From Zarea fungicola (taxonomy: Eukaryota; Ascomycota; Sordariomycetes; Hypocreales; Cordycipitaceae), in NCBI GenBank assembly GCA_900169235.1, contig FWCC01000265.1:1-64000 (forward strand): a stretch of 64,000 nt of DNA, read 5' to 3'. This document shows, piece by piece, positions 1 to 12,028 of this stretch (the stretch's first letter is position 1; each line of letters starts with the position of its first letter). Below the pieces are notes generated by a model that saw nothing but the letters and a program-made list of their open reading frames with translations, ran no database searches and was not told where the DNA came from. Position numbers and translations under genes: made by a program.

Positions 1-1345
1 CCAGACCATTCCGATCACTGGGGGAGAGTATACAGCATTTTACAAGGAAGAATGGAGGGGAGCATTGCATATATATTATAGTCCTTTTTTCTTTTCCTTT
101 TTCCCCTTTTCTCATCCGTCGTCATGTTGGGTTAGTTCAATCATAGAATCAAAAACATTAGTACAAAAGCATCCTCAGCATTGGACACTTCAACATTACA
201 CATCAAAATCAGTCAACTAGTTCAGCAAGTAGAGAGAAAAAAGGGGAGTCTGTTTTCTTAAGCGCGGCCCAAGTGCCGAGAAAAGTCGCTTTCTAATAAA
301 TGACAAGAAAATAATAAACAAAGATATATATGAAATGACAACAAAAAAAACACATCCCACCCAGTCCCTTCAAGCTGGCAATTTCGTGCAAAGCTTCTTG
401 ACTTTGTGTGTGTGCGTTTTTCTCCTTTTTTTCCCAACCGCCTCCAAAAAACCGGTTCATCTGATCATATCGCTCTAATATGGTGTGTGGTGTATATAGT
501 AAGGAAAAAGACAAAATATACCCCTTCGTGTTCGCCCCTAGCAAAAAAGAAAAGAAAAAAAGTGCTTCCCCCCTTTTGCCATTCCATACCTGTGTCTATT
601 ATTAATAAAATGAAAATATTGTACAACTTTTTTTGTTTCAGTACCAAAGAGATGAAAACACAAAAACTCCTTTTCCAACGAGGAGCAGAATAAGAAGCAA
701 ATGTGAGAAAAACCTGGGGAAAGAAGAAAATGGACTGGGACAAGTGCCAAGGTGATGGTCTGCATTTCGGTCTTTCGTTCTGCACCCATAAGAAGGGGAG
801 ATATGATAAAAGTACACATTTCAGTCTTGCGGCTGAAACGAGTGCAGGTCGAAAGTAGAAACACGATTGGAAGCAAAAAGATGCCCTCGTATCCCTCCAC
901 CCAGGGAAATGTTGTTTCAAATGAAAAAAGGTGGGAGAGTAGAAAATCAAATCCATAGCGCCGGCTGCCAAATCTGGTAATTCGAGTGGTATATCGCACA
1001 GAGTGGAAAATAAAAAGACCTGGGCGCGCAAGGTTTCATCCGTCAAGATGAAATCAAACAAACAGCCGAGCCGCGGTGTGAGAGGAATAAAGAGTTTCGA
1101 TCCCAACTTGCAAAACAGCATATTGGGACTGAGAAATATCATTACAGTAGGTGTATCAAGTAAACCGCAAGAGGAGAGTGAAACCGAGTCTATATCCGCT
1201 GAAATGCTGTCTTCGTAAAAGAGGGGGGTATGGTTTGCGTGAGATTCGTTATAAGGAGTACAGGCGTTTGTTTTTTTGTTTTTGGGTTGCTGAGAGCTTG
1301 ATTTTGTTGGATAGTTTTCGGTCCCGTTGTCGTCTCAAAAAGGAT
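1..1345. other. Intergenic, 3' side of the C2H2 gene
   Basis: No supported gene. The stretch is A/T-rich with many short A and T runs. Long open frames on the minus strand (for example 465-1142) overlap one another in different frames, have no family motifs and have a low-complexity Phe/Ser/Leu composition, so I read them as chance. The part nearest 1345 should hold the 3' UTR of the minus-strand zinc-finger gene. Confidence 0.6.
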
Positions 1346-2407
1346 TTAGATCATTTGCGCTGTTGGGGCACCGAGGCTGTGTACGCCGAGCCCGTGACGA
1401 AGCGCATCCTGTAGTTCCGCTATTTGCGCCATCATGGCGAGTGAGTGTTGCGATTGCTGCTCCATCTCTGACTTCAGCTTCTCATTCTCCATGCGCACGC
1501 GCTTAATCTCGTCACGGAGCTCAGCAACCTCGTCGATACCGTGGCCACTGGACAAACGCTTGCGCTTGACGCCGGAGCGCTCACTATCATTGTCGTCGGG
1601 AGATGCGGCAGAGTCGGCCACGGGCGATGCGCCGTCGGGGCTAGTGTGTACGCGTCGGAGATGCTCGTTAAGGTTCTCCTGGCGCGAAAAGCCCTTGCCG
1701 GTATGGCGTTTGCAGTTGGGATGCGGACAGTTGACTGTATTCTTGGGCCCGCCATGCTTGTTGTGCACTTCGCGCTCATGTCGCAGCAGGCCACCAGAGT
1801 ATGTGAAGCCGGGCAGGTTCTCGCATCCCTCGGCTGGGCAGCGGTAGGGGCGCTCGTGCTTGTCCATGTGTTTGCTGTCAAAGAAACGTTGGTTAATCGC
1901 CTGTTTTCGCTCATTATTGTTAGCGTGCTGGTGCTTTACTTACTTCCACTCGCACTTGCGCGAGAATATACGGACATCTTCCTTGCAGTCATCTAGCGGA
2001 CAGTGAAACTTTCCATCGGCTTGCTTCACTACGGCGCGCGAGGGTTTGGGTATCGGCTTTATACGCGATGACGGCAGCGAATCGAGGCCGGGGGAAGGAT
2101 CTTTGCTGTCGGGAAGCGTAGGCGACATGTCGTGCGCAGACATGGGCACATCGAGAGGCGAAGAGAAGTCTGTTGGACCGAGATCTAGTCGAGTTCCATC
2201 TGCGTCTGTGTGGTCATGCAGCAAGCCTCTGCTATCCAGGACATCGCGGTCATCCTGAAGCAGAGCTGCATCGGCAGTGTAGTGACTGAGGTGCTCGGCA
2301 ACATCGGAATCGGTAAAACGCTGGTCGGCGCCGTGATCGTGCTCGTCGCCAATCGGGGGATATGCCCCCTCATGCATAAAAGACCTGGGCTCATATGCGA
2401 CACTCAT
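1346..2407 (-). CDS. C2H2 zinc-finger protein with C-terminal coiled coil
   Basis: Probable nuclear DNA-binding protein of 330 residues. Two exons: 2407-1944 and 1874-1346. The intron opens with GTAAGT, contains GCTAAC and ends TTTGACAG. Splicing rebuilds the first finger, which straddles the junction (Cys136, Cys141, then His157 and His161). A second finger follows at about 167-192 (CPAEGC...H...H) and a third at about 201-226 (CPHPNC...H...H). The N-terminal 130 residues are acidic and Ser/Pro/Asp-rich. The C-terminal 75 residues hold a basic KRKR patch, then a heptad-like stretch (AELRDEIKRVRMENEKL) predicted to form a coiled coil and so probably a dimer. The start is the ATG at 2407; the frame stays open upstream only from a TTG. 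Fungal proteins with this layout exist but I cannot assign a named orthologue or target genes. Confidence 0.85.
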
Positions 2408-5400
2408 GATGCCCAAGTTTGTGAGAAGAGGCGCGATGTGCTGTGGAAGGAGCGGAAAGACCCGCTAAGAAAAAAGGCAGAGGTGTTTGTTTTCCCAGGC
2501 GACGACGCCAAAGAAACCGCAGCAAAAAAAGGGCGGAAAGGGAATGCGCGCAAAGGCAGGTAGTGTATAATACAGAGGCGCACAAGGTCGCCGTAGATGG
2601 ACGATGGCTTGGTGTAAGCTCCGTCAAGGTAGAGAGGTATGTGGATTTGATCGCGACTCGAGAGGCGGCCTGAAAATTCTGGTTGAAAGGGATATTCAAG
2701 GCAAAGCCGCTGGGTGACGGAAGGTGGCGGCGATTAGTCAGAGTCGGCACGTGATGTGATTAGTCAAGGAGGACGTCAATTTTGAGGAAATAAGCTTGGC
2801 TGCTTGGGTGGGAATTTGGAGCTCTCGTTTGTTACTGCAGGCTATCTCGAATCGAGGAACCTTACGGCCTTTATTACTACGAGCTCGCTAGGCATCAGTC
2901 AGTCGGCTATGACTCCATTTGCCGTTCTACATTTGGCCTAAATATTGTGCTGGGATCCTTTGTGACTCATTGGTTCTCCAATATGGAAATGGTCTCGTGA
3001 ATGTCGAGCGGCGAAAACGGGTGGAGCCGCGAGGCTGTATCGTCCTATCCGCCAATAGCGGCCGCTGACCTCCAACGCCGCTTTGTTGCATTCCGCCTCG
3101 CCCTCTCGTTGGCTGAAAACTCACACCAAGGGCTTCGCATTTCATCCTGTTTGGTCGAAACTCGTATCCACTTGAGCGGCTGCAGCCTTGCGGCCCTGGT
3201 CTCTCAGCCTTGCATCAGGTTTGCGTGGCTGACGCGTGGGATCTTTTGGGCAGGGGAATCTTGCCAGCTCCAGGCATTCATGGGCCGGGACGCCTTGTGC
3301 TGCCCGCCTATCTGATTCTGTATCTGTCATGCGGGAAGAACCAAAGATTCGCTATTGGTTTGAGCTGACTGTTGTTGCATTTATCACGGCTCAGTGCTGG
3401 TCAGCATGAAACTGCCACTTGCGCGCGGCCAGGCAGACGAAGGGGGGGGGTGACCCATTCTCAAGGCCTCAAGAAAGGCCAACTGCGTCATGACGTGGTT
3501 GCAAATTCTCCCAAAATAATTAGTGAATGAAGTTCACTTTACGCTATTGGTGATGTGTCTTTCATACGTAACGTAAATCTCCAACATAACCACCGCCACG
3601 ACAACACATACGTCGTCACATGCCCCGGACGCGATGACATCTACAGAAGTGGAGGCAGATATTGCAGACAACTCAATATACAATTTTAAAACAGTTTTTC
3701 ATGCTTGCCAACACACCACACGTCTGCGCGCTTCAGGCAAGCCTCTATGTGCGGCAGATGGGGAGTGTTGTCCTAGTCAGATGGCGAGGAAATTAGGCAG
3801 CGATGGCCCCGGCTTGGTGTTTTCAAATCAGTCTTGAAAACCCGAAAATAAGTCGAGAACAAGGCCCCATAAGAGAAATAACCCCGCTGACATGGTCCGC
3901 CTAACGTGACTATTGCTTCTGCAAATGTGCTGCCCAACAAATGCACAGTATTCTCGTTTACACAGGTATTGGTAAGAATTTGGTCAAGAAGGCAGCTTTT
4001 ACTTTCAAGCTTGTCTGTCACAGCCCACACATTTCGTACATAATCCTCTATCTGTGCTTGTGATATCACCAGCCTTTCCAGTGCTGCAGCAAAGGGGTCA
4101 AAAACGGTCTCTTCTGCATTGTAACCCACGTGATTGTGTCGTCCACTCTTACCATACGTTGCCTGCCAGTCATACTTTGACATACGACGGGGCCGAATGT
4201 GAATATGTCTCTATGCGCACTATGATAGTCACAGGAGGTCTTGTGACATGCCGTAGCACAAAACAAGAGGGTAGCTGAATCCATAGCCAAGCCCACAAAA
4301 CTGGTGAGTTTAACGTTAACTTGCTCATCCAGCAGCATGCGGGGTACTGTGACGTTTCCAGGAATCATCTGGGCTTCATATTGAATCCACAAAGCGCTCA
4401 CTGTTTTTGCCATGCATTTCACAGTTATGAACGAACATCCAATACCATAACAACGAATGATCGGAGCTTCTTGGCATACCGGACGTGCACGGTTTCAGGC
4501 TGCCGCCTACAGTTGGGCAAGTTCACATGACATCCCAAAGTTAGGTATTTTATAGATTTTCATTTGAGCCAATGTATATCTGTTGGCGTCACATGGTTAT
4601 TAAATGAGCATTTGTGGTCTCGACCTGCCAGTAATGAGAGCCGCGGTGCAGTGGGCGGGCCATCCCTTGGATCGAAACTGGCATGGTACTCTCGATAGTT
4701 AAATTTTGAACAATATGTTGGTATTTTGGGTAAAGAAATGCTAATTTGGAAGCTAAATCTTTGTATTCCTGAAGCATGATAGCGTTGGTTGTGTGAGGTC
4801 AATCGAGAAAACATGAAACTGCATGTGCCAGTAAGTAGTTTTCAAACGCATTTGGGTGTATTTTGATGCGCTATCCAATTAGAGATCTGCCACATTTGTT
4901 GCAATGTAACTACACATTCGCGTAATCTTTGTATCCCACCAGCTGCGCATGTGTTTACTAGGTTTCATTGTAATATGCTGACTCGGCGCCGACCGTGGAT
5001 CTTACCAAGGTAAGTGTCTCGTTACTCCATCTAAACCGTTTCCTGCAACAATTAATGAAATAGAGGATTTCAATTCTAGTTAAATAATGAATCGTTTTCT
5101 TCCCGGGAGAAAAGTATTGATATATGCTCACTCTTTTCTGTCCAGTTGGTGTTTACTAAGTAGTAGCCAAGTCAGTCAACCGCCGTGGTGCCTTTTCTTT
5201 GTAAATAAAAGGCTATTGGCGTTCGTCGGCCGCATAAGCAGCTGAAAGCCTCCCCTTTATTTAGTAAACCCATTTCCCACTATATTTATACATGGATTTC
5301 CCGAAAATGTAAAAAGTACCCCCAGCTAGTGTCGCCGTCTGACTCACTTGAAGTTCTGTGATTAGAGCCACAACTTAGACCCTGAAACAGTAGACGTTCG

Positions 5401-6434
5401 GCTTCGGCACCATGCTTCACATTTGTTCAAATGAAATCTAATGGCATTATCTCTAAATTTGAGTCCTGCTGTTTAATACATAGCAAAATATGTAAAAATA
5501 AACATTGGTTGAATAGCGTTCAGCTGACCTGTGTAAGGCTGTGGTGGATGGCCACCACCAGTGCGCCACGAACAGGCATAACACATCCATCACAGAGCGC
5601 CATTGTTGACTGATTGAACCGGACCATATTATTTTTCCTTCTTTGATCACCATTTATTTCTAATCGATTCAGTGGTCAGATATCAGGCACAGCGGATACG
5701 CTGGAAACTAGAACCCACAGGACCGTGAGGTGAGTCACACCTCTGGCCCAAAAGTTGGTCCCGGGCTGCAATACTCTCTCTTATGCGCTGAATAACAGCG
5801 GAAGTCTGTAAAATATCCTGGGAAGTCGACATATGGTCTTGCAGTGATACTTGGATCTCGCAGTGCACTTACGCCAAGGTATCAACAGCCGTGCCCTGTG
5901 TTGAGCTATGAACTATTTATTAATGAAGATTTATTCTCAGACAGCCTAATTCTTTCGTAGATTTGCATAGACGCTTGAAAGATTATGACTTGATACAATG
6001 TGAAGGTACGCCTGGCACATCATTTGCCCAGGACCTGGCGAAACCGGCTGCCTGGCCGTTCAGGATCTGCATGTGCTTCGCGTACAAAGCTATCAGCTTC
6101 TACCTTGCACGTAAAGTCCGGCTGTTACCATATAATCACGCTGTAGCATTACTTTAATGCCACTTTGAATTGTGGTCTTTCAAATCTTCCGTGCAGTAGG
6201 AGAATCTGAACTTGAAGTGAGATGAATCTGAGTAAAGCGCAGCCAGAGGCGCGCACTGGCCTCGATTGAAAACATTGAGCAGGCGAGCTGTGGTAGTTTT
6301 ATATTTTAGAGAGATTTCACACGTTCGCCTGAGCCTTGCATCTTCTTCTCCATTCTACACTATCGGGCTAGAGCTTCCTTTGCATTCAAAAGCCATCTCG
6401 ACTGTCCTTGAGCGCAATCGTTTCAGTGTTCAAG
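2408..6434. other. Gene-poor intergenic region of 4 kb
   Basis: This region separates two divergently transcribed genes, so both promoters should lie at its ends. I found no complete gene. Parts of the minus strand between 3776 and 4422 read like coding sequence but change frame (listed separately). A short minus-strand frame at 5683-5868 has a protein-like composition without a partner exon. From about 4500 to 6400 the sequence is A/T-rich. Confidence 0.5.
3773..4422 (-). pseudogene. Possible decayed coding remnant
   Basis: Two overlapping minus-strand frames, 4422-4066 and 4183-3773, both have protein-like composition. The natural continuation of the first (around FTFGP) into the second (around KYDWQATYGKSGRHNHVGYN) needs a frame change near 4190. 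The only splice-like signals there would give an intron of about 23 nt, too short for a fungal intron. The second frame has its own ATG (4183) and could be a small 136-residue protein instead. I do not recognise a family. Confidence is low. Confidence 0.2.
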
Positions 6435-8573
6435 ATGCTGCCTTCAGCTGAAATTCAGCAGGGTAGCCCTTTGACGTCCCCGGCACGTCTCGCAAAGATC
6501 GATCAACTCCGCGATAAAAACTTCGGGGCATATCTTCCACTTCCCCAGCTTGTGGCCGTTGGTGATCAAAGCTCTGGCAAGTCCTCGCTCCTGGAGAGTC
6601 TGACCGGTATTCCATTCCCTCATGGGCAGGAGCTGTGCACCCGGTATGCTACTCAAATCACGCATCGACGCGAGGCAATTGCCTTCATCAATGTCAGCAT
6701 CATTCCGGGACCAAGTGCAACGGCCGAGGAGAAAACCAGATTGGAGGGTTACCACAAAACCGTTGCGACATCTCTCGAGCTTCAGGACCAGCTGCCATGC
6801 ATTCTTGAACAAGTCAACCAGCTCATGGGCATACGATCTGCTCAAAATCCCGAAGGCACCAAGACATTCACTGAAGATGTCTTGAAGATCGAGAAGTGTG
6901 GCCCGAAAGAAGATTACCTCACGGTCATCGACGTACCTGGAATTTTCCGAATTACTACCGACAATGTCACTACCGAGACAGACAAGACGATGGTGCGCAA
7001 CATGGTTCAAAACTACATTCGAGATGACCAAACAATCATTCTTGCCGTCCTGCCTTGTAATGTCGACATTGTCACTCAAGAGATTCTGGCCATGGCAGAG
7101 CAGTACGACACCACTGGTCAGCGCACACTTGGCATTCTTACCAAACCGGATCTGGTCCGCGAGAAGAGTGCTCAGGCTGTTGTTTGCAATTTAGTCAAGG
7201 GAGAAAAGCGTGCCCTAAACCTGGGATACCATATTGTACGCAGCAGAGGCGCCGATGATGATGACCTTGTTTTTGGCGACGCAGAAAGGGACGTCCTGTT
7301 CCAGGAGGAGCCCTGGTGCCGACTTCCTCCCGATCGGCTTGGTGTAGTTGCCCTTCGCCGCCGTCTACAGCACCTTCTTGGCGATATCACTGACAAGGCT
7401 TTTCCCAAGCTTCGTGCTGAGACCAGGCAGATGCTTTCGGACGCTCGGGTCGAGCTGGCTAAACTCGGTCAGTCCAGACAGACAGTCCGAGAGCAACAGC
7501 AGTATCTAGTCTCAATCGCGAGCGAGTTTCAGAGCATTGTTCGTTCAGCTCTGAACGCAGACTACTCCTCCTGTGCCGTGTTTGATGATGACAAGTTTCG
7601 ACTCATCACCAATGTACTCAATGTCACCGACGAGTTCAAAGCCGAGTTTACTGTGGCCGCCCATAAGTACGAATTCGATGCTGAGCAACTTTCTGGATCT
7701 GATAAGCTATCGAGCTCATCCACGGATGCATCTTTCTGCCGTGACGTTGAAGATCGGATGTACAAACACCCTGACTTGGATGCTGTCATTGTGAGGAGCT
7801 GCGAAGCGGTTGCACCCATGAAAGGGATTATGGAATGGATCAGAGACATGCACCGCCGCTTTCGTGGCCGCGAGCTCGCCTCTTTTAATCAAGCATTGTT
7901 TTCTGGCACGGTGCGACAGCAAACATCCAATTGGGAGACCCTGACCGAGTACTACGTGAGCCGAGTCATTTATATGATTCACGAGTTCATCGTTAACACT
8001 CTGGAGATTGCCTGCTCTGACACGAAGGTTTGTGATGAAATTTTGTCGCAAATGCTGGATGCCATTGTTCAGAGGTATTCGGCGGGCATGGAACAGAGTC
8101 GGCTACTTGTGGAGATTGAGAGAGACAACCAGCCGTACACGCTAAACGATGCGTTTCGAGGAAAGCTTGGCAACTTTCAGAATTCCCGGATGGGCCAGAC
8201 GGCGGACGGCAAACAGTCAATCACTAGTCCGGCTCTCTATGGTGACAAAAGTAACGTCGACGAGCCGAAACCATCATTTGATGACAGCATGGGTGGCAAG
8301 TACATTGCTGAAGAGGTTCATGATTTGCTCATGTCGTACTATGAAGTGGCCCGTGACCGCTTTATAGACAATGTCTATCTCCAAGCCATCACGCACTGCC
8401 TCATGTCTGGCTTTGAAAGTCCACTGCGACTATTTTCCGAGCAATGGGTTCTCGAGCTAGAGCCTGAGAAGCTTGAGGCCATTGCAGGAGAATCGTTCCA
8501 GCTGCGAGAGCAGCGAGACAGGCTGACCAAGAGAATCAAGGACTTGAACGAAGCTGTTGCGATTCTTCGATAG
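6435..8573 (+). CDS. Dynamin-like GTPase
   Basis: Large GTPase of the dynamin superfamily, 712 residues, one exon. The G1 P-loop GDQSSGKSS is at 43-51, the G3 motif DVPG at 166-169 and the G4 motif TKPD at 236-239. The middle/stalk region follows, then a C-terminal GTPase-effector-like segment from about 600 to the end, closing with a helical RLTKRIKDLNEAVAIL. There is no PH domain, no Pro-rich tail and no transmembrane segment, as in Vps1- and Mx-like members rather than classical dynamin. The family assembles into helices that constrict or sever membranes; this paralogue's membrane target cannot be read from sequence. It lies outside the canonical Vps1/Dnm1 length and looks like one of the extra lineage-specific dynamins common in filamentous fungi (inference). 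The start is the ATG at 6435; the frame extends upstream only to a TTG at 6408. Confidence 0.92.
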   Translation: MLPSAEIQQGSPLTSPARLAKIDQLRDKNFGAYLPLPQLVAVGDQSSGKSSLLESLTGIPFPHGQELCTRYATQITHRREAIAFINVSIIPGPSATAEEKTRLEGYHKTVATSLELQDQLPCILEQVNQLMGIRSAQNPEGTKTFTEDVLKIEKCGPKEDYLTVIDVPGIFRITTDNVTTETDKTMVRNMVQNYIRDDQTIILAVLPCNVDIVTQEILAMAEQYDTTGQRTLGILTKPDLVREKSAQAVVCNLVKGEKRALNLGYHIVRSRGADDDDLVFGDAERDVLFQEEPWCRLPPDRLGVVALRRRLQHLLGDITDKAFPKLRAETRQMLSDARVELAKLGQSRQTVREQQQYLVSIASEFQSIVRSALNADYSSCAVFDDDKFRLITNVLNVTDEFKAEFTVAAHKYEFDAEQLSGSDKLSSSSTDASFCRDVEDRMYKHPDLDAVIVRSCEAVAPMKGIMEWIRDMHRRFRGRELASFNQALFSGTVRQQTSNWETLTEYYVSRVIYMIHEFIVNTLEIACSDTKVCDEILSQMLDAIVQRYSAGMEQSRLLVEIERDNQPYTLNDAFRGKLGNFQNSRMGQTADGKQSITSPALYGDKSNVDEPKPSFDDSMGGKYIAEEVHDLLMSYYEVARDRFIDNVYLQAITHCLMSGFESPLRLFSEQWVLELEPEKLEAIAGESFQLREQRDRLTKRIKDLNEAVAILR

Positions 8574-9337
8574 CGGTGGACATGGCTGTGAAGGGGGTTT
8601 AGAATGAAAATCGGTTACAGGATGACTTGAATTCGAAATTGGGGATAAGTTGATAGCATCTGATAGCGGAATATTAGAAATTTGGCGAGACTAAGTCATC
8701 CTGTCGATGTGTGACCTATGAGATGTTCTCGTATAGGTAATCCGTACTTTGAAATATTGCAGTAAACCAGATAATTTTTACGGCTTGGTCTCACAACTCT
8801 TTCTTGCCTCCGTGTTTCTTTTTTTTACTGTTGCCATGGCAGAAATATGCGGCAATGCTGGAGCTAGGTTGACTAACACCAGTAAGGCCAAGACGCTTCA
8901 AGGACAACAATTTCTCACAGCAAGTTCTCGACATGTCTACATAACGATGTGTTCATGTCTTTTCTGGTTAATTTTTTTTTTGGCTACATTTGTTTGGTAT
9001 AAGCAACAACAAGTTAAGCTTTGGGGCGCACAATCGAATGTTCCTAGATGGCCAGCAGCGGCTTAAAGATCTCGGGTGGGCCTTGCCAAAAAAGCCTTTT
9101 TGCTTTTGTCATTAGCGAGCGAAACCCGAACGCTCGCCGACCTCCGATATCGTTCTTCCGACGACAACATTTTGTTGCGGTGCTTCTCATCACCTCACCT
9201 GCGCGGCCTGCCCAACTTCTCCGGTAGATAATATATACGTATCGCTCTTTTGAGCACACACGCCGTGGCTGTAGTGCGTCAGAGAAGTCTGCAGCCGTCC
9301 TACTCCATTCACTCTGAGGCCCGTTGCACCAGCTGCG
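8574..9337. other. Intergenic
   Basis: Downstream of the dynamin-like gene and upstream of the MFS gene, both on the plus strand. A 3' UTR and a promoter are expected. A T-rich patch lies at about 8960-9000. I saw no further gene or RNA. Confidence 0.5.
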
Positions 9338-11137
9338 ATGGGACACTCAACGCCAGCCTCGTCCCCGCAGATTGGATACGATGGAGCGAGTATTTCAGGG
9401 CCAGAGTCTGCGAGAAAGCGGCTTGTCAATGCCGGTGCCACGGCAGAGGAGATTGTCGACTATGATGTTGAGACGGTTGAACGAGTATACCGGTAAGCAC
9501 GTCGTTGATGCATCGGACATGTCCCGCCCGGCAGCTGGCTAACATGATGCCATCAGCAAAATTGACCTGCGAATCATCCCTGGTAAGCATTTTGCAGTAT
9601 CACACATGATGTGGAAAGCCAAGTGACCAACTGGTGTAGCGTTCTGGATCCTCTACTTTTTGTGCTCGGCCATTCGCTCCAACATTGGCATCGCCCAGAC
9701 AATGAACATTGACAAGCACCATGATCTTGTCCATGTCCTCCATCTGACGCCGAAAGACATCTCCACCGCTCTGGCTCTCTTCTACGTTTCCTATGTCATC
9801 TTCGACTTTCCTTCCAACTTGATTATGAGCAAACTCGGCCCTCGCGTCTGGATGGCCCGCATCGTCTTTGCCACTAGCGTTGTCGGCGCTTGCTTTGCGG
9901 CTGTTCAAGATGCCTGGAGTCTCAAATTACTTCGATTTCTCCTGGGTCTGGTTATCGCGGGCATGTGGCCTGGAATGGCGTTTTATCTAACCTTATTCTA
10001 CCCACCGTCCCGAACGGGCAAACGCATTGGATACTACTTTACTGCGTCTCAGGTCTCAGCTGCCGTGGTCGGGCTGGTTTCCGCCGGCTTCCAGCTTATG
10101 GATGGTGTTGGTGGCCTAGAAGGCTTTCGCTGGATGTTTTTGATTTACGGCCTAGTTGGTGTCGTCGTTAGTGTGGTGCTCATTTGGTGGCTACCGGATC
10201 GGCCGCTCGCCCCTGGCCAAGTAAGAGAAAAATCCGGCCTGTTCAAGTGGCTCCCTGCATCGCCGGAGGTGCTCACTGGCCAAGATGCCATCATTCACTA
10301 CCACGATCTAAAGCGCGTGTACCACAGTCACTCTTGGGGCTTCAAAGACCTCGGGCTTGTGCTCCTAGACTGGCGACTGTGGCCTTTGACGGTCATGTAC
10401 TTTGGCGTAGTTGGTGTTGGTATTGGCACACAGCTCTACGGCTCAGTCATCATTCGATCCATCCGACCCGACGCTGGCGGCATCGAAATTAGTTTGCTTT
10501 TTGCGCCTATCTGGATTGTACGTTTCTCAACGTGTGGCCATCGAATATTCTTTCTAACCCGCCTTTTTAGATGGATCTCATTGCTATTCTCCTTGTTACT
10601 CCAGTTTCAGATCGCTTTCACAAGTACCGAGCACTTTTCTTCTCTGCCGCCGTGTGTATCCAGATTGTTGGCCTCGTCACAACCACGTTTGCGCACGGCT
10701 GGGCTCGCTACGGCGGCTTATTGATGGTCGGCTTTGGTCTTGGACCAACAGTACCCATCTGCATGGCCTGGAGTTCGGAGATCTTCCAGCGTCGTCATGG
10801 GGAGGTGGGTGTTGCCGCCGCTACTGCCCTTGTTTCTGGTCTCGGGAATCTGGGCAGTGTGACAACCACTTATGCCTTGTATACGGGCTGGCCAGAGGAT
10901 GCCAAGCAGGGACCACGACAGTTCCGCAACAGTAACCTCACCATGATTGGCATTCTGTGCTTGAGCATTGTCAGCGCTTTTACAATGGTACTGCTTCTTC
11001 GCCTCATCGGCAATCCACCGAGCCAAAAGCTGTACGACGGTGACTCTTCGAGTGATCTTGAGGATGGCGCAGCTCGTCGCGAGCAGCAGCAGCGTGGGTT
11101 TGGTCGCTTTGGTCGTAACCAAAGCAACCAGGTCTAA
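9338..11137 (+). CDS. MFS permease, anion:cation symporter type
   Basis: Plasma-membrane transporter of 541 residues, 12 predicted helices. Four exons: 9338-9492, 9557-9582 (26 nt), 9640-10517 and 10571-11137. Introns use GTAAGC/CAG, GTAAGC/TAG and GTACGT/TAG; the first has GCTAAC. The mature reading runs through VERVYRKIDLRIIPAFWILY. Family marks of the Dal5/Tna1-like anion:cation symporters are visible: SNIGIAQ after helix 1, FDFPSNLIMSKLGPRVWM, and AGMWPGMAFYLTLFYP at helix 4-5. Known members carry allantoate, nicotinate, pantothenate, biotin and similar organic anions, so the substrate cannot be named. The N-terminal 65 residues and the Gln/Arg/Asp-rich tail are cytosolic. Confidence 0.92.
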
Positions 11138-12028
11138 AAACGGTGCAACCCTTCGGAATGCGCACCTCGACGATACAACCTTCAACAATTTGTTATTCTG
11201 ACGAGACTGCCTCTATCATTTAGCCTTCTCTCCACGGGTAGCACAACCTACCATTGATTTGCCACGTTGATGGCAGACTGCCAAGACAGCAATATCTGGT
11301 TGACCACTACGACAATGCCGCTGCGCTATCGGAGTTGTTCAGCCGGGGTTGCTGTTCTTGCAGTCGAGCCTTTTATGGTTTTGTTTTGCATTTGATTTAA
11401 TATGATACCCATCCGCGTTTATACCCGCTGTCTTACGAGAAGCTTCTGACTCTTGAATATTTTCCTCGCCAGCGACAGTGCTGTTACGCCATCGCTGGGA
11501 CGGCGTGTTTGGACCGAAGCCAAGGGCCGACGACAATGCTGGTACGCTATCGTCTGGGTGGCTTCGTGGGCGTTTTGAATTATTTTTACCTGTCGTCTTG
11601 ACATGATTTTGGTTATTATTAGAAATTATTTTAGAATACATTTCAATAAATTATGTAACCGGCTTCCACTGCATTTTGACACTGAAGGCTTACTGTCTGC
11701 CAAGTTGTAATCCCCTAAACCGCGGCAAGACCGTCTAGGTAGTGCTTTAGAGCCGGCGCTTCAGTCGGTGAGATATTTTGTAGCCAAGCGGATCGAGCAG
11801 ACATAATGTTCTTATAATATATATTTATAAATGTAAGTATATACTTTAATAATTGACCCTTTGAAATATCCCAATTGCAATGTTTTCTTTTGATGCTTGC
11901 GCCACTGGAGGCTGCTCACGTAAGGTGGTGACCAGGGGCTTGCCCATCACGCGTGGCGCGTTATGAGCCTGGCTCTGGCATGTCACCGAAGATTGCACGA
12001 ACTATGCTAAATTTGTGAGATCATCACC
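11138..12028. other. Intergenic
   Basis: Space between the MFS gene and the Gde1-like gene, both plus strand. The part from 11780 to 11870 is very A/T-rich. No supported gene. I looked for CACGTG phosphate-response boxes upstream of the Gde1-like gene and found none. Confidence 0.45.

Noticed and set aside
465..1142. Open frame of 225 codons on the minus strand at the left edge
   Set aside because: A/T-rich, overlapped by another frame, Phe/Ser/Leu-rich without family motif.
6408..6434. Upstream extension of the dynamin-like frame
   Set aside because: It begins with TTG; the first ATG is at 6435. The same logic removed TTG extensions at 2416, 32966 and 49033.
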